Notes: a model not told the origin generated them from the sequence alone. Shown: positions 1-6,592, counted from the first letter of the stretch. The stretch is 27,819 bases of DNA from Stenotrophomonas maltophilia (GCA_002364755.1 DEZI01000005.1:183727-211545), one strand, 5' to 3'. Translations and numbers: made by a program.

Positions 1-82
1 TACATGGACGTACTTGCAGCGTCACCTGCGACCTGACCCACCCCGCCATCCCGCGGAACATCAGCGGTTGACGTTGCCTTTG

Positions 83-106
83 CTCTGGCTCTGGCTCTGG
101 CTCTGG
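83..106. repeat. Hexamer microsatellite, (CTCTGG)x4
   Basis: Four perfect head-to-tail copies of CTCTGG lie here, outside any gene I can support. A six-base unit would not shift a reading frame if it changed in number. The flanking 1-153 region otherwise shows no convincing gene. Confidence 0.8.
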
Positions 107-123
107 CAGTCGCCTCTGCGGGT

Positions 124-140
124 GCCGGGCGCAGCCCGGC
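124..140. repeat. REP-like hairpin after the decarboxylase gene
   Basis: A perfect 7-bp stem GCCGGGC/GCCCGGC encloses a 3-base loop. It lies 13 bases past the stop of the minus-strand decarboxylase gene. There is no T tract on the minus strand, so it is REP-like rather than a textbook intrinsic terminator. Confidence 0.5.
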
Positions 141-153
141 CAGTAAACCCCCC

Positions 154-603
154 TTACGGCAGCGGTGGCAGCAGCCCTGCACCCAGCCGGTTCCAGGCAT
201 TGATCACCGCGATGCCCATGCTCAGGTCACTGACGCCTTTCTCATCGAAGTGCGGTGCCAGCGCATCGAATGCTGCCTGCGACGGTGCGTCATCGGTCAA
301 CCGGGTCAGCGCCTCGGCCCAGCCCAACGCTGCGCGTTCGCGCGCATCGAAGAAACGGCTTTCATGCCATGCGGGCAGGGTGTCCAGCTTGCGCGGTTCT
401 ATGCCGCCCTTGCGCAGTGCGGTGCCGTGCATGTCCATGCAGTAGCCACAGCCATTGAGCTGGGACACGCGCAGGAACAGCAATTCCATCAGGGTCGGGT
501 CGATCGAACTGTCGTGCACCGCCTTGCTGGTGGCGAGCAGGCCCTTGAACGCATCGGCGGCCAAGCGGGTGTAGGGGACGCGGGGAGAGGCAGGGTCGGA
601 CAT
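154..603 (-). CDS. AhpD-like carboxymuconolactone decarboxylase family protein
   Basis: A 149-residue protein of the carboxymuconolactone decarboxylase/AhpD fold. It has the redox motif GCGYCMDMH with Cys52, Cys55 and His59. Glu40 lies 12 residues before Cys52, which reproduces the Glu-Cys-Cys-His spacing of the AhpD proton-relay site. The family includes alkylhydroperoxidase-type thiol peroxidases, so a peroxidase or other thiol redox role is likely; the substrate is unknown. I chose the ATG at 603 (MSDPASP) over one at 624 because a GGAG sits about 8 bases upstream. The gene follows an ECF41 sigma factor and carries its own copy of the sigma-type promoter inside the sigma gene's 3' end. Decarboxylases of this family are the known neighbours and targets of ECF41 factors, so this is probably the regulated gene. 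Confidence 0.9.
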   Translation of the reverse strand: MSDPASPRVPYTRLAADAFKGLLATSKAVHDSSIDPTLMELLFLRVSQLNGCGYCMDMHGTALRKGGIEPRKLDTLPAWHESRFFDARERAALGWAEALTRLTDDAPSQAAFDALAPHFDEKGVSDLSMGIAVINAWNRLGAGLLPPLP

Positions 604-639
604 TTTCAGCTCCAGGACGGCCACGGTGGCCGTCTTTCA

Positions 640-1536
640 CTACCAGGACGCCGTGCTGTCCGCGTTCGTGACACCCCCGCGCAGTTTTTCCGGATTGAGC
701 ACGCTGTACACGTTGGCGATGCGCCCATCGACCACGTCCACAGTGGTGATCGAATGCAGCTGGTCGCCGAGGAAGCGCAGGATCGCCGGCTCGCCATTGA
801 CCCAGCCCAGCTGCGCGGTGTGGCCCAGGCCGCGGCGCGTGATGGCCCAGAACAGGCGGCCGATACGCTCGGCGCCCAGCAGCGGGCGCACCGCCGCAGT
901 GACCACGCCGCCGCCATCGGACACCAGCCGCGCGTTGGCATGCAGCAGCGCCTGGATGGCCTCGCTGTCGCCACGCTGGGTGGCGTCCATGAAGCGCGCC
1001 AGCAGCTGCCGGTGCTGGCCGGCATCGGCGTTGAAGCGCGGCCGTCCGGCCTGCAGGCGCTGTCTGGCACGGTGCACCAGCTGGCGGCAGTTGGCCTCGG
1101 TCAGGCCGAGCAGCGCGGCGATCTGCCGGTAGTCGTGGTCGAAGGCCTCCTTCAGCAGGAAGGCGGCGCGCTCCTCCGGGCCCAGCTGCTCCAGCAGGGT
1201 CAGGAAGGCCACCGAGACCTCGTCGGCGCGGACATGGGCCACGGCCGGGTCGCTGGCCGGTTCTGCCGCCAGGCTGATCTCCAGCGGTTCAGCCAGCCAC
1301 GGGCCGACGTAGTGCACCCGCTCGCGCCGGGCCGCACGCAGGCGGTCCAGGCTCAGCCGGGTGGTGGTGGTGACCAGCCAGGCCTCGGGGTCGCGCACGG
1401 CGGCCGGATCGGCGCCGGACCAGCGCAGCCAGGCATCCTGGACCACGTCCTCGGCATCGCTGCGGCTGCCCAGCAGGCGGTAGGCCAGCGCCATCAGGCG
1501 CGGGCGGTGGGTCTGGAAGGCGGATTCAGTGTTCAT
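640..1536 (-). CDS. ECF41-type RNA polymerase sigma factor with SnoaL-like C-terminal domain
   Basis: A 298-residue ECF sigma factor. Region 2 (about residues 5-75) contains the SDAEDVVQDAWLRW segment. Region 4 (about 105-165) contains a helix-turn-helix around YRQIAALLGLTEANCRQLVHR. Residues 175-298 form a fused SnoaL/NTF2-like domain. Three signatures of the ECF41 group are present: a WLAEP linker motif (80-84, usual form W-x-PEP), DGGG (207-210) and NPEKL (281-285). In this group the C-terminal domain replaces a separate anti-sigma factor and modulates activity. The upstream sequence holds TGTCACG, 16 bases, CGTC, and the same element precedes the decarboxylase gene, which suggests autoregulation plus control of the neighbour. 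The -10 element lies only about 10 bases before the ATG, so the mRNA leader would be very short. It is often annotated SigJ-like. Confidence 0.92.
   Translation of the reverse strand: MNTESAFQTHRPRLMALAYRLLGSRSDAEDVVQDAWLRWSGADPAAVRDPEAWLVTTTTRLSLDRLRAARRERVHYVGPWLAEPLEISLAAEPASDPAVAHVRADEVSVAFLTLLEQLGPEERAAFLLKEAFDHDYRQIAALLGLTEANCRQLVHRARQRLQAGRPRFNADAGQHRQLLARFMDATQRGDSEAIQALLHANARLVSDGGGVVTAAVRPLLGAERIGRLFWAITRRGLGHTAQLGWVNGEPAILRFLGDQLHSITTVDVVDGRIANVYSVLNPEKLRGGVTNADSTASW
647..673 (-). promoter_or_regulatory. Putative ECF41 promoter for the decarboxylase gene
   Basis: On the minus strand TGTCACG (673-667) is followed after exactly 16 bases by CGTC (650-647). This agrees with the TGTCAC/CGTC promoter I recall for ECF41 factors. 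Both elements lie inside the last codons of the sigma gene. The predicted start is near 641, giving a leader of roughly 38 bases to the ATG at 603. Confidence 0.7.
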
Positions 1537-1545
1537 GTCGACCAG

Positions 1546-1572
1546 GACGCCGGGCAGGCATGAAGCGTGACA
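1546..1572 (-). promoter_or_regulatory. Putative ECF41 autoregulatory promoter
   Basis: On the minus strand TGTCACG (1572-1566), 16 bases, CGTC (1549-1546). The spacing is identical to the copy before the decarboxylase gene, and the shared block around the -10, CGGCGTCCTGGT, is 12 bases long. It lies immediately upstream of the sigma gene ATG at 1536. Confidence 0.7.
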
Positions 1573-1577
1573 GGTGG

Positions 1578-1614
1578 GTGGGGTCGGAGCCCCCTGCAGG
1601 GGGCTTCGACCCTA
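1578..1614 (-). repeat. GTAG-headed palindromic repeat between sigma gene and fumarase
   Basis: The core AGCCCCCTGCAGGGGGCT is a perfect 18-bp palindrome. With its flanks it forms a 32-bp inverted repeat (1581-1612) with one mismatched pair. Read on the minus strand it begins with GTAG at 1614, as SMAG-type REP elements do. It separates two divergent transcription units. Confidence 0.6.
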
Positions 1615-1630
1615 CGATTGTGATCCTGCG

Positions 1631-1668
1631 GGCGGGGGAGGGGGTAAAATGGGGGATTACCCCCCGCC
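1631..1668 (+). promoter_or_regulatory. G-rich putative fumarase promoter and leader
   Basis: TAAAAT at 1645-1650 is a good -10 element, with a start expected near 1657 and a leader of about 35 bases to the GTG. No clear -35 is visible at normal spacing. The G runs around the -10 could form a G-quadruplex. GGGGG at 1651-1655 can pair with CCCCC at 1660-1664, and GGCGGGGG at 1631-1638 can pair with CCCCCGCC at 1661-1668. This is a prediction from sequence only. Confidence 0.4.
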
Positions 1669-1691
1669 AGCCTCGAGCAAGCGAGCAAGCC

Positions 1692-3209
1692 GTGACATCG
1701 ATCAAGCAGGAAGACCTCATCCAGTCCATCGCCGACGCGCTGCAGTACATCTCGTACTACCACCCGGTCGACTACATCAAGAACCTCGCCGCCGCCTACG
1801 AGCGCGAGGAGTCGCCGGCCGCGAAGGAAGCGATGGCCCAGATCCTGATCAATTCGCGGATGTGCGCCGAAGGCCACCGTCCGATCTGCCAGGACACCGG
1901 CATCGTCACCGTGTTCCTGGAAATCGGCATGGACGTGCGCTGGGACGACGCGACCATGGGCGTGGAAGACATGGCCAACGAAGGCGTGCGCCGCGCCTAC
2001 CTGCACCCGGACAACAAGCTGCGCGCCTCGGTGCTGGCTGATCCGGCCGGCAAGCGCATCAACACCAGGGACAACACCCCGGGCGTGGTCAACGTCAAGG
2101 TGGTGCCGGGCAACACCGTCGACGTCATCGTCGCCGCCAAGGGCGGTGGTTCGGAAGCCAAGACCAAGTTCGCCATGCTCAACCCGTCCGACTCGATCGT
2201 CGACTGGGTGCTGAAGACCGTGCCGACCATGGGCGCCGGCTGGTGCCCGCCGGGCATGCTCGGCATCGGCATCGGCGGCACCGCTGAAAAGGCGATGCTG
2301 CTGGCCAAGGAAGCGCTGATGGAGCCGATCGACATCACCGATCTGCAGGCCCGTGGTGCGTCCAACCGCATCGAAGAGCTGCGCCTGGAGCTGTACGAGA
2401 AGGTCAACGCGCTGGGCATCGGCGCGCAGGGCCTGGGTGGCCTGACCACCGTGCTCGACATCAAGATCAACGATTACCCGACCCACGCGGCCAACCTGCC
2501 GGTGGCGATGATCCCGAACTGCGCGGCGACCCGCCATGCGCACTTCACCCTGGATGGCAGCGGCCCGGTGATGCTGGACCCGCCGTCGCTGGAAGACTGG
2601 CCGAAGCTGACCTACGATTCGTCGAAGGGCACCCGCGTGGACCTGGACACGATCACCCCGGAAGACGTGGCCAACTGGAAGCCGGGCCAGACCCTGCTGC
2701 TCAACGGCAAGCTGCTGACCGGCCGCGACGCCGCGCACAAGCGCATGGTCGACATGCTCAACAAGGGCGAGGAACTGCCGGTCGATCTGAAGGGTCGCTT
2801 CATCTACTACGTCGGCCCGGTCGATCCGGTGCGCGACGAAGTGGTGGGCCCGGCCGGCCCGACCACCGCGACCCGCATGGACAAGTTCACCGAGCAGGTG
2901 CTGGCACAGACCGGCCTGCTGGGCATGGTCGGCAAGGCCGAGCGCGGCCCGGCCGCCATCGAGGCCATCAAGAAGCACAAGTCGGCCTACCTGATGGCCG
3001 TCGGTGGTTCGGCCTACCTGGTGTCCAAGGCGATCAAGGCCGCCAAGGTCGTCGGCTTCGCCGACCTGGGCATGGAAGCGATCTACGAGTTCACCGTGCA
3101 GGACATGCCGGTGACCGTGGCGGTCGATTCCACCGGCGAATCGGTGCACAAGACCGGCCCGCGCGAATGGCAGGCCCGCATTGGCAAGATTCCGGTGGTG
3201 GTGGAGTAA
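1692..3209 (+). CDS. fumA: Fumarate hydratase, class I (4Fe-4S)
   Basis: A 505-residue class I fumarase. It interconverts fumarate and L-malate in the TCA cycle in the cytoplasm, using an oxygen-sensitive [4Fe-4S] cluster. The three cluster cysteines are visible: Cys66 in RPICQDTG, Cys185 in GWCPPGML and Cys277 in PNCAATRH. The C-terminal domain carries GPAGPTTATRMD. Both class I domains lie in one chain, as in FumA/FumB. I start at the GTG at 1692 (VTSIKQEDL). The frame is open back to 1560, but that extension would run through a palindromic repeat and the promoter. The Shine-Dalgarno is weak. The gene stands alone, with its own terminator, divergent from the ECF41 unit. The symbol could equally be fumB. 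Confidence 0.95.
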   Translation: MTSIKQEDLIQSIADALQYISYYHPVDYIKNLAAAYEREESPAAKEAMAQILINSRMCAEGHRPICQDTGIVTVFLEIGMDVRWDDATMGVEDMANEGVRRAYLHPDNKLRASVLADPAGKRINTRDNTPGVVNVKVVPGNTVDVIVAAKGGGSEAKTKFAMLNPSDSIVDWVLKTVPTMGAGWCPPGMLGIGIGGTAEKAMLLAKEALMEPIDITDLQARGASNRIEELRLELYEKVNALGIGAQGLGGLTTVLDIKINDYPTHAANLPVAMIPNCAATRHAHFTLDGSGPVMLDPPSLEDWPKLTYDSSKGTRVDLDTITPEDVANWKPGQTLLLNGKLLTGRDAAHKRMVDMLNKGEELPVDLKGRFIYYVGPVDPVRDEVVGPAGPTTATRMDKFTEQVLAQTGLLGMVGKAERGPAAIEAIKKHKSAYLMAVGGSAYLVSKAIKAAKVVGFADLGMEAIYEFTVQDMPVTVAVDSTGESVHKTGPREWQARIGKIPVVVE

Positions 3210-3226
3210 ACCCCACCGGTTGCAGG

Positions 3227-3253
3227 AAAACGGCGCCGCAGGGCGCCGTTTTT
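3227..3253 (+). terminator. Intrinsic terminator of fumarase
   Basis: The stem CGGCGCC (3231-3237)/GGCGCCG (3242-3248) has a 4-base loop, is preceded by four A and followed by five T. It lies 17 bases after the fumarase stop. Confidence 0.92.
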
Positions 3254-3327
3254 CGTTTGACGCCGCACGAAGGTTGGCGCTGCTAGGCTTCGCTGGGTTT
3301 TTCGGTGTATTGAACAGGGAGTGTCCA

Positions 3328-3660
3328 ATGTCATTGTTTCGATGCCTTGCGCTGTTATGTGTTGTTTCCCTCGCCGCCTGCAGCAGCAGCGGCGATCTGT
3401 ACGACGGCGCACCCGGCAACAACGCCAGCGCGCAATGCGTGATGGCGTGCCAGCAGTACCGCAACGCCTGCCTGGCCCGCTCCGATTCGGACCGCCGCTC
3501 GACCTGCGATGCGCAGGCGGCGAGCAAGTGCGACCGGATCAAGGATGACGAGATGCGGCGCTCGTGCATGTCACAGGCGCAGGCCTGCATGGACCAGTCG
3601 CCGTTGATCGGCTGCAGCCAGGACGCGGACAGCTGCATGGCGTCGTGCGGCGGTGGTTGA
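3328..3660 (+). CDS. Cysteine-rich lipoprotein of unknown function
   Basis: A 110-residue protein with a lipoprotein signal peptide. A hydrophobic stretch ends in the lipobox LAAC with the lipidated Cys18, followed by SSSG. There is no Asp at +2, so outer-membrane sorting is expected. The mature part has ten further cysteines, spaced in repeated C-x(3-9)-C patterns (for example CVMACQQYRNAC and CMASC near the end). This suggests a compact, disulfide-bonded periplasmic domain. I do not recognise the family. The ATG at 3328 is preceded by CAGGGAG at 7-12 bases, and the frame further upstream runs through the fumarase terminator. It probably has its own promoter; the next gene begins 45 bases downstream behind a TATA-like box. 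Confidence 0.85.
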   Translation: MSLFRCLALLCVVSLAACSSSGDLYDGAPGNNASAQCVMACQQYRNACLARSDSDRRSTCDAQAASKCDRIKDDEMRRSCMSQAQACMDQSPLIGCSQDADSCMASCGGG

Positions 3661-3671
3661 GCGCATGGGCG

Positions 3672-3677
3672 CATAAT
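3672..3677 (+). promoter_or_regulatory. Possible -10 box before the first GST gene
   Basis: CATAAT matches the -10 consensus at five of six positions and lies 28 bases before the ATG at 3706. No clear -35 is seen, so this is tentative. Confidence 0.3.
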
Positions 3678-3705
3678 CGGCGTTTCCCGCAACCGGAGTC
3701 GTCGC

Positions 3706-4341
3706 ATGCGCACTACGCTGTATGGGTCTGTCAGCACCGCCTCGCTGGTGGTGCACTGGCTGCTGATCGAACTGGGCATTGAGCACGAACTGGTGCTGCT
3801 GGATTTTGATCGGCGCGAGCACAAGTCCGCGCAGTATCTGGCGCTGAACCCGGCAGGCGTGGTACCGACGCTGATGATCGACGGCCAGGTGCTGACCGAA
3901 GCGGCCGCCATCGCGCTGTACCTGGCCGACCGCCACCCCGAGGCCGGCCTGCTGCCGGCGCCGGGTACGCCCGCACGCGGCGCCGCCTACCGCTGGATGT
4001 TCTGGTGCGCCAACACCCTGCAACCCGCCTACCGCGCGTGGTTCTACCCGCATGAAGCTGCTGGCGAAGCGAATGTCGCCGCGACCCAGGCGATGGCCCG
4101 GCAACGCCTGGAGGCCGCCTGGCAGCAGATGGCCGCACACCTGCAGGCGCAGGGACCCTATGTGCTGGGCGAGGCGCCCAGCGTGGTCGATTTCATGCTG
4201 GTGATGCTGATGCGCTGGTCGCGCAACATGCCCACGCCCACCGACACCTGGCCGGTGCTCAAGGCGCATGCCACGTCGATGAAGACGCGCGCGGCGTTCG
4301 CCGAGGTGTACCGCCGCGAAGGCATCACTGACTGGCGGTAA
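3706..4341 (+). CDS. Glutathione S-transferase family protein
   Basis: A 211-residue cytosolic GST. The N-terminal thioredoxin-fold domain (1-80) begins TLYGSVSTAS, where a Ser near position 8-11 is the likely glutathione-activating residue. The cis-proline motif VVPTL (Pro54) is present. The glutathione-contact motif reads LTEAAAIALYLAD (Glu65), with Ala replacing the more usual Ser after Glu. The helical C-terminal domain contains the N-capping segment SVVDFMLVMLMRW. The family conjugates or reduces electrophiles with glutathione; the substrate cannot be told. A CCGGAG precedes the ATG. A second, different GST lies at 11859-12518. Confidence 0.88.
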   Translation: MRTTLYGSVSTASLVVHWLLIELGIEHELVLLDFDRREHKSAQYLALNPAGVVPTLMIDGQVLTEAAAIALYLADRHPEAGLLPAPGTPARGAAYRWMFWCANTLQPAYRAWFYPHEAAGEANVAATQAMARQRLEAAWQQMAAHLQAQGPYVLGEAPSVVDFMLVMLMRWSRNMPTPTDTWPVLKAHATSMKTRAAFAEVYRREGITDWR

Positions 4342-4349
4342 CCCGTTCT

Positions 4350-4374
4350 GTAGAGCCGAGCCATGCTCGGCTGC
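4350..4374 (+). repeat. SMAG (GTAG-type REP) repeat 1
   Basis: GTAG head followed by the palindrome AGCCGAGCCATGCTCGGCT. It is the first of four such elements between two convergent genes. Confidence 0.85.
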
Positions 4375-4386
4375 TCGTCGCACCCT

Positions 4387-4443
4387 GTAGAGTCGAGCTT
4401 GCTCGACTGCCGTCAACATCCAGTCGAGCAAGCTCGACTCTCC
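4387..4443. repeat. SMAG dimer in inverted orientation
   Basis: A plus-oriented GTAG element with palindrome AGTCGAGCTTGCTCGACT (4387-4410) is followed after ten bases by its inverted copy (4421-4443), whose head reads GGAG on the minus strand. The two halves can pair into one long hairpin. Confidence 0.85.
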
Positions 4444-4450
4444 GAAAAAG

Positions 4451-4474
4451 CAGCCGGGCATGGCCCGGCTCTAC
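4451..4474 (-). repeat. SMAG repeat 4
   Basis: Minus-oriented element: GTAG head at 4474-4471, palindrome based on GCCGGGCCATGCCCGGC. It ends 14 bases before the arsC-like gene's stop. Confidence 0.85.
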
Positions 4475-4488
4475 CGAAGCGGGGCGGA

Positions 4489-4830
4489 TTACAGGAGCTC
4501 CTGCACGGTTTCCGGCGGGCGGCACAGCCGCGTGCCCTTGGGCGTGCGCACGATCGGGCGGTTGATCAGCCGCGGGTGCTCGGCCATTGCGGCCAGCAGG
4601 GTGGCTTCATCGGCACCGGCCAGGCCCAGTTCGGCGAACTGCGGCTCCTTGCTGCGCACCAGGTCGGTGGCAGCAAGGCCGGATTCGGCCAGCACCTGGC
4701 GCAGGGTGGCCACGTCGGGCGGGGTGCACAGGTAATCGACCACCACCGGCTCGATCCCGGCTTGGCGGATCAGCGCGAGGGCGCCGCGCGAATTGCTGCA
4801 GGCCGGGTTGTGCCAGATCGTCACCGTCAT
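4489..4830 (-). CDS. arsC: ArsC-family arsenate reductase (glutaredoxin-dependent type)
   Basis: A 113-residue ArsC-fold protein. The catalytic motif HNPACSNSRG holds Cys11, which corresponds to Cys12 of plasmid R773 ArsC. Three substrate-binding arginines are also in place: Arg59 (VRSKEPQF), Arg91 in NRPIV, and the Arg of GTRLCRPPE near 101-104. The family reduces arsenate to arsenite with glutathione and glutaredoxin in the cytoplasm. The full set of residues favours true arsenate reductase over the YffB/Spx-like relatives. I start at the ATG at 4830, whose A is the last base of the upstream phospholipase stop (TGATG). A start at 4839 is possible but has no better support. No arsR or arsenite pump lies nearby, so this is not a classic ars operon. 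Confidence 0.9.
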   Translation of the reverse strand: MTVTIWHNPACSNSRGALALIRQAGIEPVVVDYLCTPPDVATLRQVLAESGLAATDLVRSKEPQFAELGLAGADEATLLAAMAEHPRLINRPIVRTPKGTRLCRPPETVQELL

Positions 4831-5984
4831 CAGAACCACTCCAGCAGCGATACGCCCACGCCCACGTAGGTGGCCTTGTGGTTGTAGTCGATCATGCTTT
4901 CGCCGTAGCCATCGAACACCTGGATGTGGCCGCGCAGCAGGTTGCTGATAGGGAAGCCGTAATCGAGCTGCAGCGCGCCGTGCGAGCGGTCGCCGGTGCG
5001 CAGCGAATGGCGGGCCATCAGCGCGATCTCATGGCCGTTGCGGTTCCAGATCAGGGTCGCGTCGCCGCGGCCCATGTAGTCCTCGATGTCCGGATTGTTG
5101 TCATCGCTGCGACTTTCCGGGATGCGGTACCAGGGGCGCAGCACCAGCGCCCAGTTCTCGCGGTCCAGGCCGATGTTGAGCATCACCCGGTTCCAGCTGC
5201 GCGACAGCGGGTCAGGGCGGCCGTTGGACTGGTGGTTGAGGCTGATCCCGGTCATGCGACCGCGCCAGCCACCGATCGAGTAGCCGTTGCGGAACACCAT
5301 CATCACTTCCGGCTCGTAATTGGTTTCGCGGAACGGTCGCGAGTTTTCGGCGTTGTAGGCCTGCCAGCGCGAGCTCTGGGTGTAGCCGGCCCAGATGTCA
5401 CCGTTGTCGCCGAACAGGTTCTCGACGATTTTGGTCTTGAAGCTGATCTGGAACTTCAGTTCGGTGCTGTCCAGCACCTGCGGGTTGGTCACGCTGTTGG
5501 CCGGGTTCGGCGACTGCGGCATCTGGTTCTTGTCGCTGGTCCAGAACGCCGGCAGCAGGTAGACCGGCTTGTAGGCGCGCAGCTGGAACGGGCCCAGCTT
5601 GGAGTCCTCGGCCAGTTCCCAGCGGCTGTCCAGCAGCGAGCCGCGGCCGGCGTTGGCCAGGGCACTGTCGTCCGGTGCGGGGCGGAAGATGTCGCCTACG
5701 CGGGTACGCAGCTTTTCTTCGCCCTGGCTGAGGCGGGACGCCTGGCGTTGTTCACGCAGGCTCTGTGCGGCCTGCTGGGCGGCGGCGTCTGCCTCGGCGG
5801 TGGCCTGGGCGTTGCGGCCGAACAGTCGGTCATAGCACGCCAGGCGCGCGGCGTCACTGTCAACGGCAGCGCAGCCAGCCGGCGTAGCGGTGGGAACGGG
5901 CGCGATTTCCTGCGCGGCCAGTGGCGCACTGGCCAGGGCCAGCGCCAGCGGCGCGAAGCGGGGGAGCAGCGTGGGGAGGGTCAT
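4830..5984 (-). CDS. pldA: Outer membrane phospholipase A
   Basis: A 384-residue OMPLA. The enzyme hydrolyses acyl chains of phospholipids misplaced in the outer leaflet and works as a calcium-dependent dimer in the outer membrane. The catalytic triad is clear: His251 and Ser253 in LNHQSNGR and Asn265 in RSWNR, with the same spacing as E. coli His142/Ser144/Asn156. A signal peptide ends in PLAAQ (about residue 24). The protein ends in Phe, as outer-membrane barrels do. Relative to E. coli PldA there is an extra segment of about 100 residues before the barrel: a CAAVDSDAARLACYD motif (Cys38, Cys50), then a Glu/Ala/Gln-rich helical stretch. I chose the ATG at 5984 because the signal peptide begins there. 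The frame is open to 6194 but without a credible start. Confidence 0.93.
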   Translation of the reverse strand: MTLPTLLPRFAPLALALASAPLAAQEIAPVPTATPAGCAAVDSDAARLACYDRLFGRNAQATAEADAAAQQAAQSLREQRQASRLSQGEEKLRTRVGDIFRPAPDDSALANAGRGSLLDSRWELAEDSKLGPFQLRAYKPVYLLPAFWTSDKNQMPQSPNPANSVTNPQVLDSTELKFQISFKTKIVENLFGDNGDIWAGYTQSSRWQAYNAENSRPFRETNYEPEVMMVFRNGYSIGGWRGRMTGISLNHQSNGRPDPLSRSWNRVMLNIGLDRENWALVLRPWYRIPESRSDDNNPDIEDYMGRGDATLIWNRNGHEIALMARHSLRTGDRSHGALQLDYGFPISNLLRGHIQVFDGYGESMIDYNHKATYVGVGVSLLEWF

Positions 5985-6106
5985 TGCAGCAGGCCCTTCA
6001 AAGGAAGAATACGGGAAGACGCACAGTGTGGCGGCTGCCCGCGGCAACGGCCAGCCCCTGGATTTATGCCCGGCGCAGGCGTGCGCATGGCGTGAAGGCG
6101 GCGGCC

Positions 6107-6592
6107 TCACAGGAACCAGGCGAAGGCGAACAGGCCCAGCATGGCGATCACCACGGCCAGCTTCAGCGCAAGCCCGAGCAGGATGCCCAGCCACGTGGCC
6201 AGGCCGACCTTGGTCGAGCGCCCCAGCTCGCGGGTATGCCAGTACTCGCCCAGCAGGGCACCCAGCAGTGGGCCGGCGAACAGCCCGATCGGCATGAAGA
6301 ACAGGCCGACGATGCTGCCGACGAAGGTGCCCCAGAGTGCTTTGCGACTGGCCCCGACCCGCTGCGCCCCCACCACCGTGGACAGGACGTCGGCCACCAG
6401 GGACAGCGCGGTGAGGACACCGAGGGCCACCAGCGTGAGCCAGCCGACATGGGCAAAGCCGTCAGCCCATGCCGCGAGCAGCAGGCCGACGAACACCAGT
6501 GGCACCCCGGGCAGGGCAGGCAGGATCACCCCGGCGATGCCGACCAGGACGAAAATGACCGCTAGCAGATACAAGATGAATGAGAGGTCCAT
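6107..6592 (-). CDS. DUF456 family membrane protein
   Basis: A 161-residue hydrophobic protein, almost entirely membrane helices, with about four segments rich in Gly and Ala. The IAGVILPALPGVPLVFVGLL segment near the start and the glycine-rich FVGSIVGLFFMPIGLFAGPLLGALLGEY middle are typical of DUF456 proteins, whose function is unknown. The ATG at 6592 follows a GGGACAGC. The gene is divergent from the cold-shock gene and lies 122 bases upstream of pldA on the same strand, so read-through into pldA is possible. Confidence 0.85.
   Translation of the reverse strand: MDLSFILYLLAVIFVLVGIAGVILPALPGVPLVFVGLLLAAWADGFAHVGWLTLVALGVLTALSLVADVLSTVVGAQRVGASRKALWGTFVGSIVGLFFMPIGLFAGPLLGALLGEYWHTRELGRSTKVGLATWLGILLGLALKLAVVIAMLGLFAFAWFL

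Noticed and set aside
83..106. Phase-variable repeat controlling a gene
   Set aside because: The CTCTGG unit is six bases and no supported gene or promoter spans it.
1533..3911. Open frame of 792 codons on the minus strand opposite fumarase
   Set aside because: It is antisense to fumarase and its terminator, with no domain or ribosome site.
4387..4443. CRISPR-like array in the palindrome cluster
   Set aside because: The units are inverted, hairpin-forming and of two variants with very short gaps. They are REP elements; no cas gene is present.
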